Origin: Bicyclus anynana
Lineage: Eukaryota; Arthropoda; Insecta; Lepidoptera; Nymphalidae
NCBI RefSeq assembly: GCF_947172395.1
Contig: NC_069083.1
Location: 18,074,501-18,138,500 of the forward strand
Length of the DNA stretch: 64,000 bases
Reading direction: 5' to 3'
The notes under the pieces were generated by a model. The model was given only the letters and a program-made list of their open reading frames with translations. It was not told the DNA's origin and did not search any database. Position numbers and translations under genes: made by a program. Shown here piece after piece: positions 42,229 through 52,899 of this stretch; within the stretch, counting starts at the first letter, position 1; the number at the start of each line of letters is the position of its first letter.

Positions 42229-42542
42229 CGTCGTCGTCATCAACCCATATTTGGCTCACTGCTGAGCTCGAATCTCCTCTCAGAATGAGAGGGGTTTGGC
42301 CAATAGTCCACCACGCAGGCCCAATGCGGATTGGCAGGCTTCACACACGCAGAGAATTAAGATAATTCTCTGGTATGCAGGTTTCCTCACGATGTTTTCC
42401 TTCACCGATTGAGACACGTGATATTTCATTTCTTAAAATGCACACAACTGAAAAGTTGGAGTGCATGCCCCGGACCGGATTCGAACCCACACCCTCCGGA
42501 ATCGGAGGCAGAGGTCATATCCACTGGGCTATCACGGCTCTC
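42229..42542 (-). repeat. SINE A, full length with 11-bp target duplication
   Basis: Complete copy, box A at GCCCAGTGGATATGACC and box B at GGGTTCGAATCCGG, tail GGGTTGATGACGACGACG. Direct repeats TATAGTAGGTT at 42218-42228 and 42543-42553. One of the best-preserved copies. Confidence 0.95.
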
Positions 42543-42553
42543 TATAGTAGGTT

Positions 42554-43516
42554 ATATATTGGTTATAATAGTGTGAACTGAGCGCTTTTAGATCACACTC
42601 GTAGCTACGCGTTTGTGCAACATAAAGTTCAACAGTAAGGGCTTAAAAATTAATTCCACTTGAAACCTGCTGTTGAATTAATTTAAAATCTCTTTAGACA
42701 GCAAACGAAGTAAATATGTAGTAAATTATCAAATGAAATAAATTCGTAGTATAGATATTAAATTCGTTATAAAACCAAAATGAATCGTTGCATTAAGTAT
42801 ACGATTTATAAGAACACCATCTTTTAAACCGCCAAAAACGCTTACGTCTATTCAATGTTACAAGGCATCCAAGGTACAAGCATTTTAATTTGTATTTGTT
42901 CAACAGGAAAACTCCTTTGTACCCGGTCAAACGGAATGCCTATTAAATTTCCCTTTCAAACTTTTCAAGTGACAGGAAATACTAGATCAAATACGCAATA
43001 AAGAGATGAAGAGAGGCACGCCAGCCGAATTTCAGTCACAAAATAATATCCAAGGTTTTATATACTTTATCTAATGAAATGCAAAAGCTCTAAGTTTCGT
43101 ACGACTCTGAGGCTTCTAAGAAATTGACGCCATCAAAGAGAAAAAAAGGCTTTGTGAAAACGGAACGCCTGTAATTTTGCACGGCATCTCGGCTTATCTC
43201 GGGTAAAATACTGATTATTTCGGACACAGCAATTAGACGTCAAAGCTGCGGGTAATTAAGCAAGCGAGCTTTTGTTTTTGAACAATTGATTTTAAAGATG
43301 AATGTCGGGTTCTAACGCGCCATTAAAGCCTTCATGTCTCGTGAATTAATCACACAGATTAATAAGACAATAGCTAGTATCTTAACCATCTCCATTCATT
43401 CAAATTACGATAGTCATTGTATACAATATTTTATTTAACTGGTTCTGGTTTCCATTACCAGCTTATTTTAACGGTCTACTGCCGGGTCAGGCGAGTACAA
43501 TGCAATAATGAGTACG
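42554..43516. other. AT-rich non-coding DNA
   Basis: Nothing recognised up to the RTE target copy at 43517-43528. Confidence 0.5.
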
Positions 43517-43528
43517 GACTCTTACAGA

Positions 43529-45896
43529 CGATACGAACGATAGGGGCCAAATGTTGGCTGACTTCATGGAGAAGGAGGGCCTCTTTATGATGAACTCCTT
43601 CTTCAAGAAGCCACCACACAGGAAATGGACCTGGATGAGCCCCGATGGTTCCACGAAAAATGAGATTGACTTCATCTTGTCTACCAAACGGCAAATATTC
43701 AACGATGTTTCTGTGATCCATAGGGTGAAAACCGGTAGCGATCACCGAATGGTTAGAGGCACGTTGAATATCAACGTTCAGCTGGAACGGTATCGACTGG
43801 TGAAGTCTACGCTCCGACCTACTCGTGCCCATATCCAAAACCCCGAGTCCTTTCAACTAGAACTGCAGAACCGCTTTGATTGCCTAGCAAATTGCGAAAC
43901 TGTGGACGATCTGAACAACAGGTTCGTAGAAACTGTCCATTCCGTTGGGTCTAAGTTCTATAAGACCCACCGTACGAAAAGAACCAAAAAGTTCTCAGAC
44001 CATACACTTAAACTCATGGAAGAGAGGCAAGAAATGAGATTGCAGTCTTCAGCAGATGCGTCAAAATACCGACAAATCAGTAGACAGATCTCTAAGTCGC
44101 AAACCAGCGACTTGCGAAACTTCAATACCGAGCGTATTAAAAATGCGATTGAAAACAATCGCGGCTCGAAAGTTTTCGCCAGAGATCTGTCTATTGGACA
44201 GAGGCAGCTGACGCGTTTGAAGACCGAGCACGGTAATCTGATTTCTTCCAAGCCCGAGTTATTAAGTGAGGTCGAGAAGTTCTATGGACAGCTATACACG
44301 ACTACCCAGCAGCCTGTTGACAACTTGGCTAAAGACCCCAGAGCCAAGTTGACCCGACACTATACCGAAGATATCCCGGACGTCAGCCTATACGAGATTA
44401 GTGTGGCTCTCAAACACCTGAAGAACAATAAGGCGCCAGGTGAGGACGGAATCACAGCAGAACTCCTGAAAGCGGGTGGAAAACCGATACTTAAAGTCCT
44501 TCAGCGATTGTTCAATTCCGTCATTCACGAGGGCACGACGCCTGAGGCGTGGCATAGGAGCGTGGTGGTTCTGTTCTTCAAAAAAGGTGACAACACCTTG
44601 CTGAAGAATTACAGACCCATCTCGCTATTAAGCCACGTTTACAAATTGTTCTCGAGAGTCATTACGAATCGTCTCGCTAATAGGTTCGACGACTTCCAGC
44701 CTCCCGAACAAGCCGGTTTCCGAAAAGGCTTTAGTACCATAGACCACATCCATACGCTGCGGCAGGTTATACAGAAGACTCACGAGTATAACCAGCCACT
44801 TTGCTTAGCGTTTGTGGACTATGAGAAAGCCTTCGATTCGGTAGAAACCTGGGCTGTGCTAAGGTCATTGCAGAGATGCCGAATTGATTACAGGTATATC
44901 CAAGCGTTGAAGTGCTTGTACGAAAACGCCACTATGTCAGTCCGTATTCAGGATCAGACTACGAGGCCAATCCAGTTGCAGCGAGGAGTGCGTCAGGGAG
45001 ATGTGATCTCTCCGAAGCTATTTACCGCCGCATTGGAAGACGTCTTTAAGCTTCTGGACTGGGGCGGACTTGGCATCAACATCAATGGCGAGTACATCAC
45101 TCAACTGCGGTTCGCGGATGATGTAGTCATCATGGCACAGACTCTGGATGACCTTAGTACCATGCTCAATGACCTCAGCAGCGTTTCTCAACAGGTGGGC
45201 CTGAAAATGAACATGGGCAAAACAAAAATAATGTGTAATGCTCATGTATCGCTCCACCCAGTTATAGTTGAGAACGCTGCACTCGAAATTGTAGACGAAT
45301 ACATATACCTAGGACATATGATCCAGTTAGGTAGGTCCAATTTCGAGAAAGAGGTGAACCGTCGAATCCAACTCGGCTGGGCTGCATTCGGGAAACTTCG
45401 CGACATCTTTTCGTCCGAAATTCCTCAGTGCCTGAAGACAAAAGTCTTCGAACAGTGCGTGTTGCCAGTGATGACCTATTGTTCCGAGACTTGGTCGCTA
45501 ACTATGGGCCTCATAAGAAGGCTCAGAGTCACACAGCGGGCGATGGAACGAGCTATGTTAGGAGTATCTCTGCGTGATCGAATCAGAAATGAGGAGATCC
45601 GCAGAAGAACCAAAGTCACCGACATAGCTCAACGAGTTGCGAAGCTGAAGTGGCAATGGGCGGGGCACATAGTGCGAAGAGCCGATGGACGTTGGGGTCC
45701 CAAAGTGCTGGAATGGCGACCCCGCACTAGTAAGCGCAGTGTTGGCCGACCCCCCACCAGGTGGACTGACGACATCAAGCGAGTCGCAGGGATTCGCTGG
45801 ATGCAGGTGGCTCAGTATCGTGATGTTTGGAAGTCCCTACAAAAGGCCTATGTCCTGCAGTGGACGTCCATCGGCTGATATGATGATGATGATGAT
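43529..45896 (+). mobile_element. RTE-type LINE, 5'-truncated, young
   Basis: 2368 bp between direct repeats GACTCTTACAGA (43517-43528 and 45897-45908). It begins inside the endonuclease coding region, runs through a complete RT, has only a very short 3' untranslated region and ends in ATGATGATGATGAT, the microsatellite-like tail typical of RTE elements. The intact frame argues for recent insertion. It lacks a promoter and the first part of the endonuclease, so it should not be able to move by itself. Confidence 0.93.
43551..45878 (+). CDS. LINE pol: partial endonuclease and full reverse transcriptase
   Basis: 775 codons. The ATG at 43551 is internal: the frame is open back to 43510 and enters from the truncation point at 43529. 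Residues 1-75 are the C-terminal part of an APE-like endonuclease, with NEIDFIL (37-43) and SDH (63-65), the last catalytic histidine. Residues about 285-560 are the reverse transcriptase, with APGEDGITAELL (295-306), NYRPISLL (353-360), the first catalytic aspartate in FVDYEKAFDS (421-430), GVRQGDVISP (479-488) and FADD (521-524). The C-terminus has CLKTKVFEQCVLPVMTY and GRPPTRWTDDIK as in RTE/BovB-like proteins. In the family it nicks DNA and copies RNA at the nick. Here endonuclease function must be lost because its N-terminal half is absent. Minus-strand frames over this region are shadows. Confidence 0.92.
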   Translation: MLADFMEKEGLFMMNSFFKKPPHRKWTWMSPDGSTKNEIDFILSTKRQIFNDVSVIHRVKTGSDHRMVRGTLNINVQLERYRLVKSTLRPTRAHIQNPESFQLELQNRFDCLANCETVDDLNNRFVETVHSVGSKFYKTHRTKRTKKFSDHTLKLMEERQEMRLQSSADASKYRQISRQISKSQTSDLRNFNTERIKNAIENNRGSKVFARDLSIGQRQLTRLKTEHGNLISSKPELLSEVEKFYGQLYTTTQQPVDNLAKDPRAKLTRHYTEDIPDVSLYEISVALKHLKNNKAPGEDGITAELLKAGGKPILKVLQRLFNSVIHEGTTPEAWHRSVVVLFFKKGDNTLLKNYRPISLLSHVYKLFSRVITNRLANRFDDFQPPEQAGFRKGFSTIDHIHTLRQVIQKTHEYNQPLCLAFVDYEKAFDSVETWAVLRSLQRCRIDYRYIQALKCLYENATMSVRIQDQTTRPIQLQRGVRQGDVISPKLFTAALEDVFKLLDWGGLGININGEYITQLRFADDVVIMAQTLDDLSTMLNDLSSVSQQVGLKMNMGKTKIMCNAHVSLHPVIVENAALEIVDEYIYLGHMIQLGRSNFEKEVNRRIQLGWAAFGKLRDIFSSEIPQCLKTKVFEQCVLPVMTYCSETWSLTMGLIRRLRVTQRAMERAMLGVSLRDRIRNEEIRRRTKVTDIAQRVAKLKWQWAGHIVRRADGRWGPKVLEWRPRTSKRSVGRPPTRWTDDIKRVAGIRWMQVAQYRDVWKSLQKAYVLQWTSIG

Positions 45897-45908
45897 GACT
45901 CTTACAGA

Positions 45909-46024
45909 AAAAGTTATATGGACCTTTGACTTACGGTTAGGGTTTAGTGTGATGATGTTAAAATCTTTAAACCAGTTTTACCTGCGTAATTTCCGTGGTA
46001 ATACGAGAATGACATATAGCCTTT
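45909..46024. other. Short non-coding spacer
   Basis: Nothing recognised. Confidence 0.4.
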
Positions 46025-46201
46025 GTTTTTTTTAAAGAATATTTGCAATATCTTTTAAATATGACTAATATTCCCATTCCCCTCCAACTAGTCGGAAAAG
46101 ACTGGACGAGTAGGTACGACAATAGACCAACGGTCAGGGGATCGAACCACCACCCCTCGGTGATGAGTCCGACTGCTCTTACCGTTGAGCTATTGAGGTT
46201 A
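46025..46201 (-). repeat. SINE E, best copy
   Basis: On the minus strand: AATAGCTCAACGGTAAGAGC (box A) and GGTGGTTCGATCCCC (box B), then CAGTCTTTTCCGACTAGTTG and GGGAATGGGAATATTAGTC with an A-rich end. A tRNA-derived SINE distinct from A to D. Partial copies at 37735 and 47035. Confidence 0.8.
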
Positions 46202-46302
46202 TATAAATTGTTACTCGTTAATAAATAGCTTACCATTGCTGAAAGATTTTTCAAAATCGGTTGAATAGTAAGGCCATGAAAACAATGTACGAGTATATAG
46301 TA

Positions 46303-46497
46303 CAAGCAGACAGCCCGCGATTTCACCCGCATAGTTTCCGTTCCCGTAGAAATACGGGAGTACAACATATGTTACCCGCTCATAATATTGCTTTCTAATA
46401 ATAAAAAATAAACGTTACAATCCACCAGTAGTTTTTGAGCCCATTTGTTACAACACTCGAACAAACAAAAAATCTTTCGTCTTAGTATAAATTTATA
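46303..46497 (-). mobile_element. Helitron-like H2, diverged
   Basis: CCCGTAGAAATACGGGAGTA and the terminal GCGGGCTGTCTGC region match family H2, but the 3' end reads CTTG and not CTAG. Confidence 0.5.
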
Positions 46498-47034
46498 AAA
46501 GGGTAATTTCATGAAAATTTTCAAAATCTAGAAATCGCACAAAACTGCACGCCGATAAATGGTTATTGCAGCCCGGAGATATTAAAACTACTCCGCCGCA
46601 GCTGTTTTGTTCTACAGCCGCTTTCTTTCACAGCTAGTTGCACGGGCTCATCGTTTGAACTGCACTTTAGTGTTCCACTTTAAAATAATAACTACAAAGA
46701 AATGAATCTGTGCTGTGAGTTCGTATTGGACTGCTCGATCGTAGAGATTTTAGCCAACGGTGTAGCTGATGGAAATTACTGTTAAAAACCGGGTTTCTGC
46801 TGTTACGTGTTGCGATTACTATTATGTATAATTTCGCTGTTCTAGCACAGGACTGCTAGACTTTACATCGTTGAATAAAAATAGTTTTCCTAGCCACCTT
46901 CAATATGGGTATATCCAAGTCAAGAATGAATAGGCATGTTCTAGGCAAGCGCGTTCCACCACATATTATATCATTATTTACCATCAGATTGTAGCCAAGC
47001 GCTAGCTAAACAAAAAAATATATATTTTGTATAT
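46498..47034. other. Non-coding DNA
   Basis: A GC-richer part at 46545-46680 has no supportable exon. Confidence 0.4.
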
Positions 47035-47145
47035 GTATATATGTGATTTTAATATGACCAATATGGGAAAATTTTGAATTAGTCGTTAAGACTGTGTTTG
47101 GAGTGGGTACGATAGTCCAGTGGTATTTAAATTTAACTCATGACT
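47035..47145 (-). repeat. SINE E fragment
   Basis: TTTTAATATGACCAATATGG, AGTCGTTAAGACTGTGTTTG and GGAGTGGGTACGATAGTCC. The tRNA-like part is degraded. Confidence 0.5.
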
Positions 47146-47426
47146 CTTAGTGTATTATACGGCACCTTAATCGTGGATTTTTTACAATTGGGGCGGGTAC
47201 AGATAATGAAAAATTGACGAGCATTAATATAGATAATAATACCTATCTCGCCAACAACAAATGCTTGTATAATCTGGCGAGAGAAAAGTTTAAGTTTATA
47301 ATTAAACAATTATTTAAATGTTTTGCGGAACAACGCAGTGCGAGCACACTTAACCGCGTGACAACTTCAATTCTTAGAATCGCGCAGTGTTTAGAAGTAT
47401 TGCATTGACAGTTTTTACGTTAAGCA
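47146..47426. other. Non-coding spacer
   Basis: A 64-codon frame (47214-47408) has no domain. Confidence 0.4.
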
Positions 47427-47436
47427 TGGTAAATAT

Positions 47437-47725
47437 AAGCCGTAAGTAAGGATATGACCTCTGCCTCCGATTCTGGAGGGTGTGGGTTCGAATCCAGTGC
47501 ATGCATTCGGGGCATGCACCTCCAATTTTCCAGTTGTGTGCATTTTAAGAAATTAAATATCAAGTGTCTCAAACGGCGAAGGAAAACATCGTGAGAAAAC
47601 CTGCATACCAGAAATTTTTCTTAATTCTCTGTGTGTGTGAAGTCTGCCAATAGGCACTATTGGACACTCTCTTTCTGAAAGGAGACTCGAGCTCAGCAGA
47701 TAGCCGAATACGGGTTGATAATGAG
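47437..47725 (+). repeat. SINE A with 10-bp target duplication
   Basis: Head shortened (AAGCCGTAAGTAAGGATATG), box B GGGTTCGAATCCAG, an insertion GCATGCATTC after box B, body and GGGTTGATAATGAG end. Direct repeats TGGTAAATAT at 47427-47436 and 47726-47735. Confidence 0.92.
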
Positions 47726-47735
47726 TGGTAAATAT

Positions 47736-48689
47736 GGTGTACAATTCAAAACATTAGTCACTACAGTTAAGTTACGAGTTCGGTTCTCATTTCGTTCTTT
47801 CACTTGCTAGGGATTGATTAAAGTTGCAACGCAGAACCGCACGGTATGCGCCGCAAAACGCTATCGTCAAATACTCAGAGACGCGCGTTGACGCTTGGCT
47901 ACCTGAACATAGCCTTAGCCAACACAAGCAATTTTTACCAAAACAATAGCATTTCTGTTTTCTTCCTTTCTTCTCTCTCTCGAAAAAGACAATAACAAAT
48001 GCAGAGCAACCTACTACGTACTCATCGCTAAGAGCCGGATTGTTTATTTCCGTTTGAACCGTAAACTTACCTGAATCTCATTAAAAATTAACGAGGAAAT
48101 TGTCGGTACGAGGCGGAATTAAAATTTTTCAAAGAGAAACAGAAACGTGCGGCTGAAGCGATAAAGCCGACGCAACTAGCCGTGAAAGTGGATGAAGAAC
48201 AAAACACTTGCCTCGGTGGATAGTTTTAATAACGGCACACTTTTTTATAAAAGTGCTGGGATTTTTGTTTCGAATGCATATAGTGAAAGCTGCATGTTAA
48301 TCCTTTGAACTAACATTTGGTTTTTACAAAAATATTTTCTTTTTTACCTTTGTTTCGTTTTAGATAAACCAATAACGGTTAAAATACGAGAGTATTTACA
48401 ATAACATAATAATAGGAGACAATGTATTTATCCCCCCTTATATAAATAATAGAATGTGACTTGTAAAAATAATAGACGAGGGTTGTTGGGCTGATACTAT
48501 TGACGCTTGGGTAAGTTTATTAGATATTAAGTCCTAGAAATCATTAGTAATGACAACATCACCCAAAAGTTTAATATGTTTACTAAAACATCAAGAATTT
48601 TTTATTTGACTCATCAAATCCTCTAAAACTCTCTTTCCATGGACCAAAGAATATGGGACAACCCAACCAATAAATCCACTCTTAGCCAT
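47736..48689. other. Non-coding DNA
   Basis: Unique sequence without a supportable exon, slightly GC-richer at 47820-48220. Confidence 0.4.
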
Positions 48690-48860
48690 GTCCAGCATAC
48701 ATCATAATGTATAGCCACGTGCTCCACGTGGAGCAGCGTGGTGGGTCTAAGCTCAATATCCACTCCTACCTTCCTCCAGTGTAGGTGTATAGATCCCTTA
48801 AAATTGGCTGTAATGACGAAAGATTAATCAATAAATAGGGACTAGTCTAACTCGGGGTCG
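48690..48860 (+). repeat. SINE D-like fragment
   Basis: GGAGCAGCGTGGTGGGTCTA and AGCTCAATATCCACTCCTAC match the body of 33735-34024 in the plus orientation. No tRNA-like head. Confidence 0.5.
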
Positions 48861-49206
48861 TTGACTGCAAAGTGATAGTTTTAAACATTTAAAAAGCGTA
48901 AATTTTCCACCGACCGCAGTTTATATTAACTCTTCGCTAAACTGGGTCATGAAAAAAGGGATTTTCAGTGAATTTGTGCGTCAATACCAATTAGCTTGAT
49001 TTGAGCGTACACATTGAAGTGAATAAATCCGCCGATTTTGTTTGGCCTGTTTAATTTCACCGCAAATTAAACTAGGCCTGGTTGTTTATGTTTATATTTT
49101 TACTTTTTTATTTGATAAATAATGCAATAGCACAGAATAATGAACTGTTTATTGTGTAGTTTTCAGTTTGTTTTTAATTTCTGTAACACAAACACTGACT
49201 TTTTTT
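48861..49206. other. AT-rich non-coding DNA
   Basis: Nothing recognised. Confidence 0.4.
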
Positions 49207-49491
49207 ACGGCTTCCATGGCGCAGTGGTACGCGCGGTGGATTTACAAAACGGAGGTCCTTCCTAATTGGTCAAGGTCTGGCTGGTGGGAGGCTTCGGCAG
49301 TGGCTAGTTACCACCTTACGGACAAAGACGTACCGCCAAGCGATTTAGCGTTACGGTGTCGCGTAGAAACCGAAAGGATTGTGGATTTCATCCTACTCCT
49401 AACAAGCCCGCTTCCATCTTAGATTGCATCATCACTTACCATCAGGTGAGATTGTAGTCAAGGGCTAACTTGTAGAGAATAAATAAATAAA
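49207..49491 (+). repeat. SINE B, box B deleted
   Basis: ACGGCTTCCATGGCGCAGTGG (box A), ACGGAGGTCCTTCCTAATTG where box B should follow, body GCGATTTAGCGTTACGG, 3' end GGGCTAACTTGTAGAG with an AATA-repeat tail. The missing box B means internal Pol III initiation should fail. The 84-codon frame over it (49168-49422) is not a gene. Confidence 0.85.
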
Positions 49492-50014
49492 AAGCTGACG
49501 ATTGGATAGTGGCAATTATAAAGTGGAAATATTTGATTTTTTGTGTGTTTTCTACGATTAAACTAAATAACTACTCAACCGATTGTAAAATTCATTCATA
49601 ATTACAAAAATACATCTACACCAAGTAACATAGGCAATGTTTTATTTCCGTATCGGTAATTCTATCCTAAATGACCCGAGATTGGAATCAAACCCAGGAA
49701 CTCTATGGTAGAAACATCACTAACGCTGAAATCTATTTCAATAACACGCAAACGTGTGTCGTCGTGGAAAACATTTTACTAAAAGAGAACATACATCACA
49801 CGTCGAATATTTATTTAGGAATATTTTCCATTTCCAATTTAGCTATCATTTTTGAAATGCGCGTCGTGCATTCATCCCCGATGCATCTGCCGACGCATAA
49901 TTTTAACGTTTTAAGCGATTATTTTGGACGTCCAAATTTAATCCTGAACACATATCACAAAATGCTGATATATGTATGATCACGTATAAAATGTTGAGAA
50001 TTGTCTCAACCTGT
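49492..50014. other. Non-coding DNA with a weak tRNA-like trace
   Basis: On the minus strand near 49670-49730, TCCTGGGTTTGATTCCAATC resembles a box B, suggesting an old SINE. The 102-codon frame at 49671-49979 shows no recognised domain and is left uncalled. Confidence 0.35.
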
Positions 50015-50025
50015 ACTATACACAC

Positions 50026-50787
50026 TACAACAACCTGTACTATAAACGATGTAATATAGATCCCTTGCGTTGGGAGGACATGACTACAAATCGTGCAGAC
50101 AGGGCCGGCCCGTCCATACGGCGAACGGAGCGGTCGCTCCAGGCGCCAAATCCTAGAGGGCGCCTAAATGGTAAAGAAAAATTTCTTTTATTTCAATTGT
50201 CTTTAAGTGCGCGGGCGCCATCATTTCGCCATCCGGTGTCCGGGAGTATGATTTTAGAAGTTATCAATATTCTATTACCTACTTTTAAAATTCTAGTCGA
50301 TCGTAAACGGTATTGCGCCTAAATTTTCAATTGGTCACTGCAGAGTGTGGTCGAGATCTTTGCGTTCCATACTTACTTTGGACTCACAATTGGCACATAT
50401 AATTATTATTAGGAGCCTGGAGCAAACAGGAGAGGCGCCATAATCGGATCTCGCTCCATTCTAAAATTTACTTCGGGCCGGCGCTGCGTGCAGAGTGGAG
50501 AAAAACGGTGAAAGACAAGACAAAGGAGTTTGAGCAACAACGTCGACTCGACTTAGATCGGAAGTGAGATGATCTTAAGCTTCGTCCACCTGCCGCAATT
50601 CCATACAATTACTGTGATGGTGTGCTAACTTGTACCCTATTTAGTCGTACTTTTAAGGCCAAAATAGGGTACATTAGTCACTGGAAAGCACACCAGAGAA
50701 CTATACATCCGAGTTCCTTACCCAGACTTGAGGAGTCAGAAGCGTCGCTGTAGCCGAAATCGGCTTTGAGGCATCATCATCATCATC
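50026..50787 (+). pseudogene. Truncated LINE fragment carrying a hAT insertion
   Basis: Flanked by ACTATACACAC at 50015-50025 and 50788-50798. Coding remnants of a LINE pol C-terminus: LRWEDMTTNRA before the hAT insertion and WRKTVKDKTKEFEQQRRLD after it, then a C2H2-like zinc finger with SRTFKAKIGYISHWKAH, and an ATC-repeat tail. It is 5'-truncated and has at least one in-frame stop. Distinct from the RTE LINE at 43529. Confidence 0.85.
50100..50486. mobile_element. hAT-type miniature element with 8-bp duplication
   Basis: 387 bp. Ends CAGGGCCGGCCCG and, on the other strand, CAGCGCCGGCCCG (12 of 13 identical). Both flanks read CGTGCAGA (50092-50099 and 50487-50494), the 8-bp duplication diagnostic of hAT transposases. 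No transposase is encoded: the 85-codon frame at 50065-50322 spans the junction and is an artefact. Confidence 0.95.
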
Positions 50788-50909
50788 ACTATACACACAA
50801 ACTTGTATGTACTGTTAAACGTAATTGAACGTCAAACTTCACCCAAACATATTCCGATAATTGAATATCCATACTGTCAAGCTATTTAATTTTTTTAATA
50901 TATTTTTTT

Positions 50910-51041
50910 TCGTAATTCTCTACGTGTGAAATTTGGCCATCCGCATTTGGCCAGCGTAGTGGACTAAGGCACCTCTCTCTTTCTGAGAGGAGACTCGTGC
51001 TAAACAGTGAGTCAAATATTGGTTATTAAGGATGATGATGA
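50910..51041 (+). repeat. SINE A, 3' part only
   Basis: GTAATTCTCTACGTGTG through CTGAGAGGAGACTCGTGC and a GGATGATGATGA tail. Confidence 0.8.
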
Positions 51042-51174
51042 CAGTCAAGTTATCACTAAGATCCCGTTTGAATAATAATATCAAATGGTATCATAGTGAT
51101 TCGATAGTGACAGAGAGAAAACGGCTGTCCCCACAAGTTCGCACAAATTGGCTACTATATTTATAACTCAGCAA

Positions 51175-51428
51175 GGCGCGAAGCTGAAGTGACAATGGGC
51201 GGGCCACATAGTTCAAAGAGCCGATGGACGTTTGAGTCCTAAGGTGTTGGTTGACTACGCACCGGAAAGCGCAGTGTTTTTCGACCCTCCAGGCGGTCAG
51301 AAGACATCAAGCAAGTCGCAGAGAGTCGCTGGACGCAAGCGGCTCAGGGCAATGGTGGAAGTCCCTACAAATGGCATATGTCCTGCAGTGGACGTCCATC
51401 GGCTGATGTGATGATAGTGATGATGATG
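51175..51428 (+). pseudogene. Diverged RTE LINE 3' end
   Basis: GCGAAGCTGAAGTGACAATG, AGAGCCGATGGACGTTTGAG and GTGGACGTCCATCGGCTGAT correspond to the C-terminus of the RTE LINE, with many small indels. Older than the copies at 35980 and 43529. No clear target duplication. Confidence 0.85.
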
Positions 51429-52545
51429 GTATTTTTTATCTAAAGTCCACAATTCATTTTTGGCTGTAAAGTAGTTTTATTTTTCCTGGTTCAGCTCATT
51501 CAGTCTATTCATGTGAACGAGCGCAAACTAAAAGCCGACCGGCTAGTGCCTTTAAAATAATACGGCCTCATAATTTAGACTGTATTTTTTTTCGGGTTTT
51601 TATTTTTAATTCCGTGAATACACGGACTTTGAAGATGAAAGCAAATACGTACGGGCAATTGCGAGTTTTAGACGTAAACTTTTTCTAACTTATAACTCGC
51701 CTTTTCAAACTGGGATTTGTTAAGTTAGAAACATACGGCGGTTACCTTATTTAGGAGTTGAGGATTCTCGGGAGTTAGCCCGCGTCGAGTTCAGTTTCTG
51801 TGGTTTTTGTAACATTCAAAGTTAATTCAAATGTTATTTACAAGAACTTTTGAAAAGTCAAGTTACCAACTAACCCTCTGCCTAACAGGATAGTAGAAAT
51901 TCTTGTAAACTGTAGTTATTTTTTGTAGTGTGTTTGTATAATACTATGGAAGACAAAATTTACAAAAAGGAATAGCAATGAAACTCAGTAAATTCTTTTG
52001 TTTAACTTCGTACAATTATTCTAACATCCGGATCAAAGAAATACGAGTAAAACTATTATAATTAGAACTCAAACCTTTTATTAATTACAACCTTGAATAT
52101 ATCAAGGTTGTGAATAACAAAATATAATTATATTAAACAACCCCATCGCATGTAAATCGGTGCTATTTTCCGCGAATATACGAAAAAATAAATTATTCTT
52201 ACAAGTACTATGTAAATATTCGAAAGCATTTTGTAAAAACCTAAAAAATTAGGTTAATATTCTAAAGCATGATGCTCGACATGCTCGCTCACCTTTACTG
52301 AAGCATGACTCTTTACATCTCATAAAATAAGTAATCCCATTAAGAAAAGGGCGTTTGCTCCATTCCCCTAATTAGCTCCCTTACATTATTCACTCGACAT
52401 TGGAAAATTGACCTGCCCTTGTGTATGTAGTTAACATATTATATGTATATGTTATATATTTTTTATAATAGTTTTCTACCTGCCGGACTTGATTAGCAAT
52501 GCTATGGTTTTCATTGGTCTTGGATTCGATTACCAGCCCGTGTTT
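51429..52545. other. AT-rich non-coding DNA
   Basis: An inverted pair AACCTTGATATATCAAGGTT (52089-52108) is the only structure noted. Confidence 0.45.
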
Positions 52546-52726
52546 ATTTTTTTTTATTCTTTACAAGTTAGCCCTTGACTACAATCTCACCTGATGGTAA
52601 GTGATGATGCAATCTAAGATGGAAGCGGGCTAACTTGTTAGGGGGGAGGATGAAAATCCACACTCCTTTCGGTTTCTAAACGGCATCGTACCGGAACGCT
52701 AAATCGCTTGGCGGTACGTCTTTGTT
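52546..52726 (-). repeat. SINE B, 3' half
   Basis: TTTACAAGTTAGCCCTTGAC through AAATCGCTTGGCGGTACGTC. The rest is replaced by the snapback sequence that follows. Confidence 0.8.
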
Positions 52727-52730
52727 TGCT

Positions 52731-52855
52731 GTCAATGGTCATGTCAAGTAATCTTGACATGACCATTGACCATTGATTGGTCCATTGACATTGGTCCATT
52801 GACATGACCATTGGACCAATGGTCATGTCAAGTAATCTTGACATGACACATGAAT
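52731..52855. repeat. Complex snapback of CCATTGACAT-type units
   Basis: 52731-52770 is a perfect hairpin with 18-bp arms around TAAT. A second hairpin with the same TAAT loop lies at about 52823-52852. Between them CCATTGACAT and its complement alternate. Confidence 0.9.
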
Positions 52856-52899
52856 CTTGATTTATCTCAAAAACTTGAGTTTTAATTTTATTTATTTCT

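Noticed and set aside
45685..46035. 116-codon gene after the RTE LINE
   Set aside because: It begins out of frame within the RTE pol region and runs through the ATG-repeat tail into flanking DNA.
49671..49979. 102-codon gene
   Set aside because: Its start overlaps a tRNA-like SINE trace, and it shows no domain. It is left uncalled as unproven.
50065..50322. 85-codon gene
   Set aside because: It crosses the junction of a LINE fragment and a hAT miniature element.
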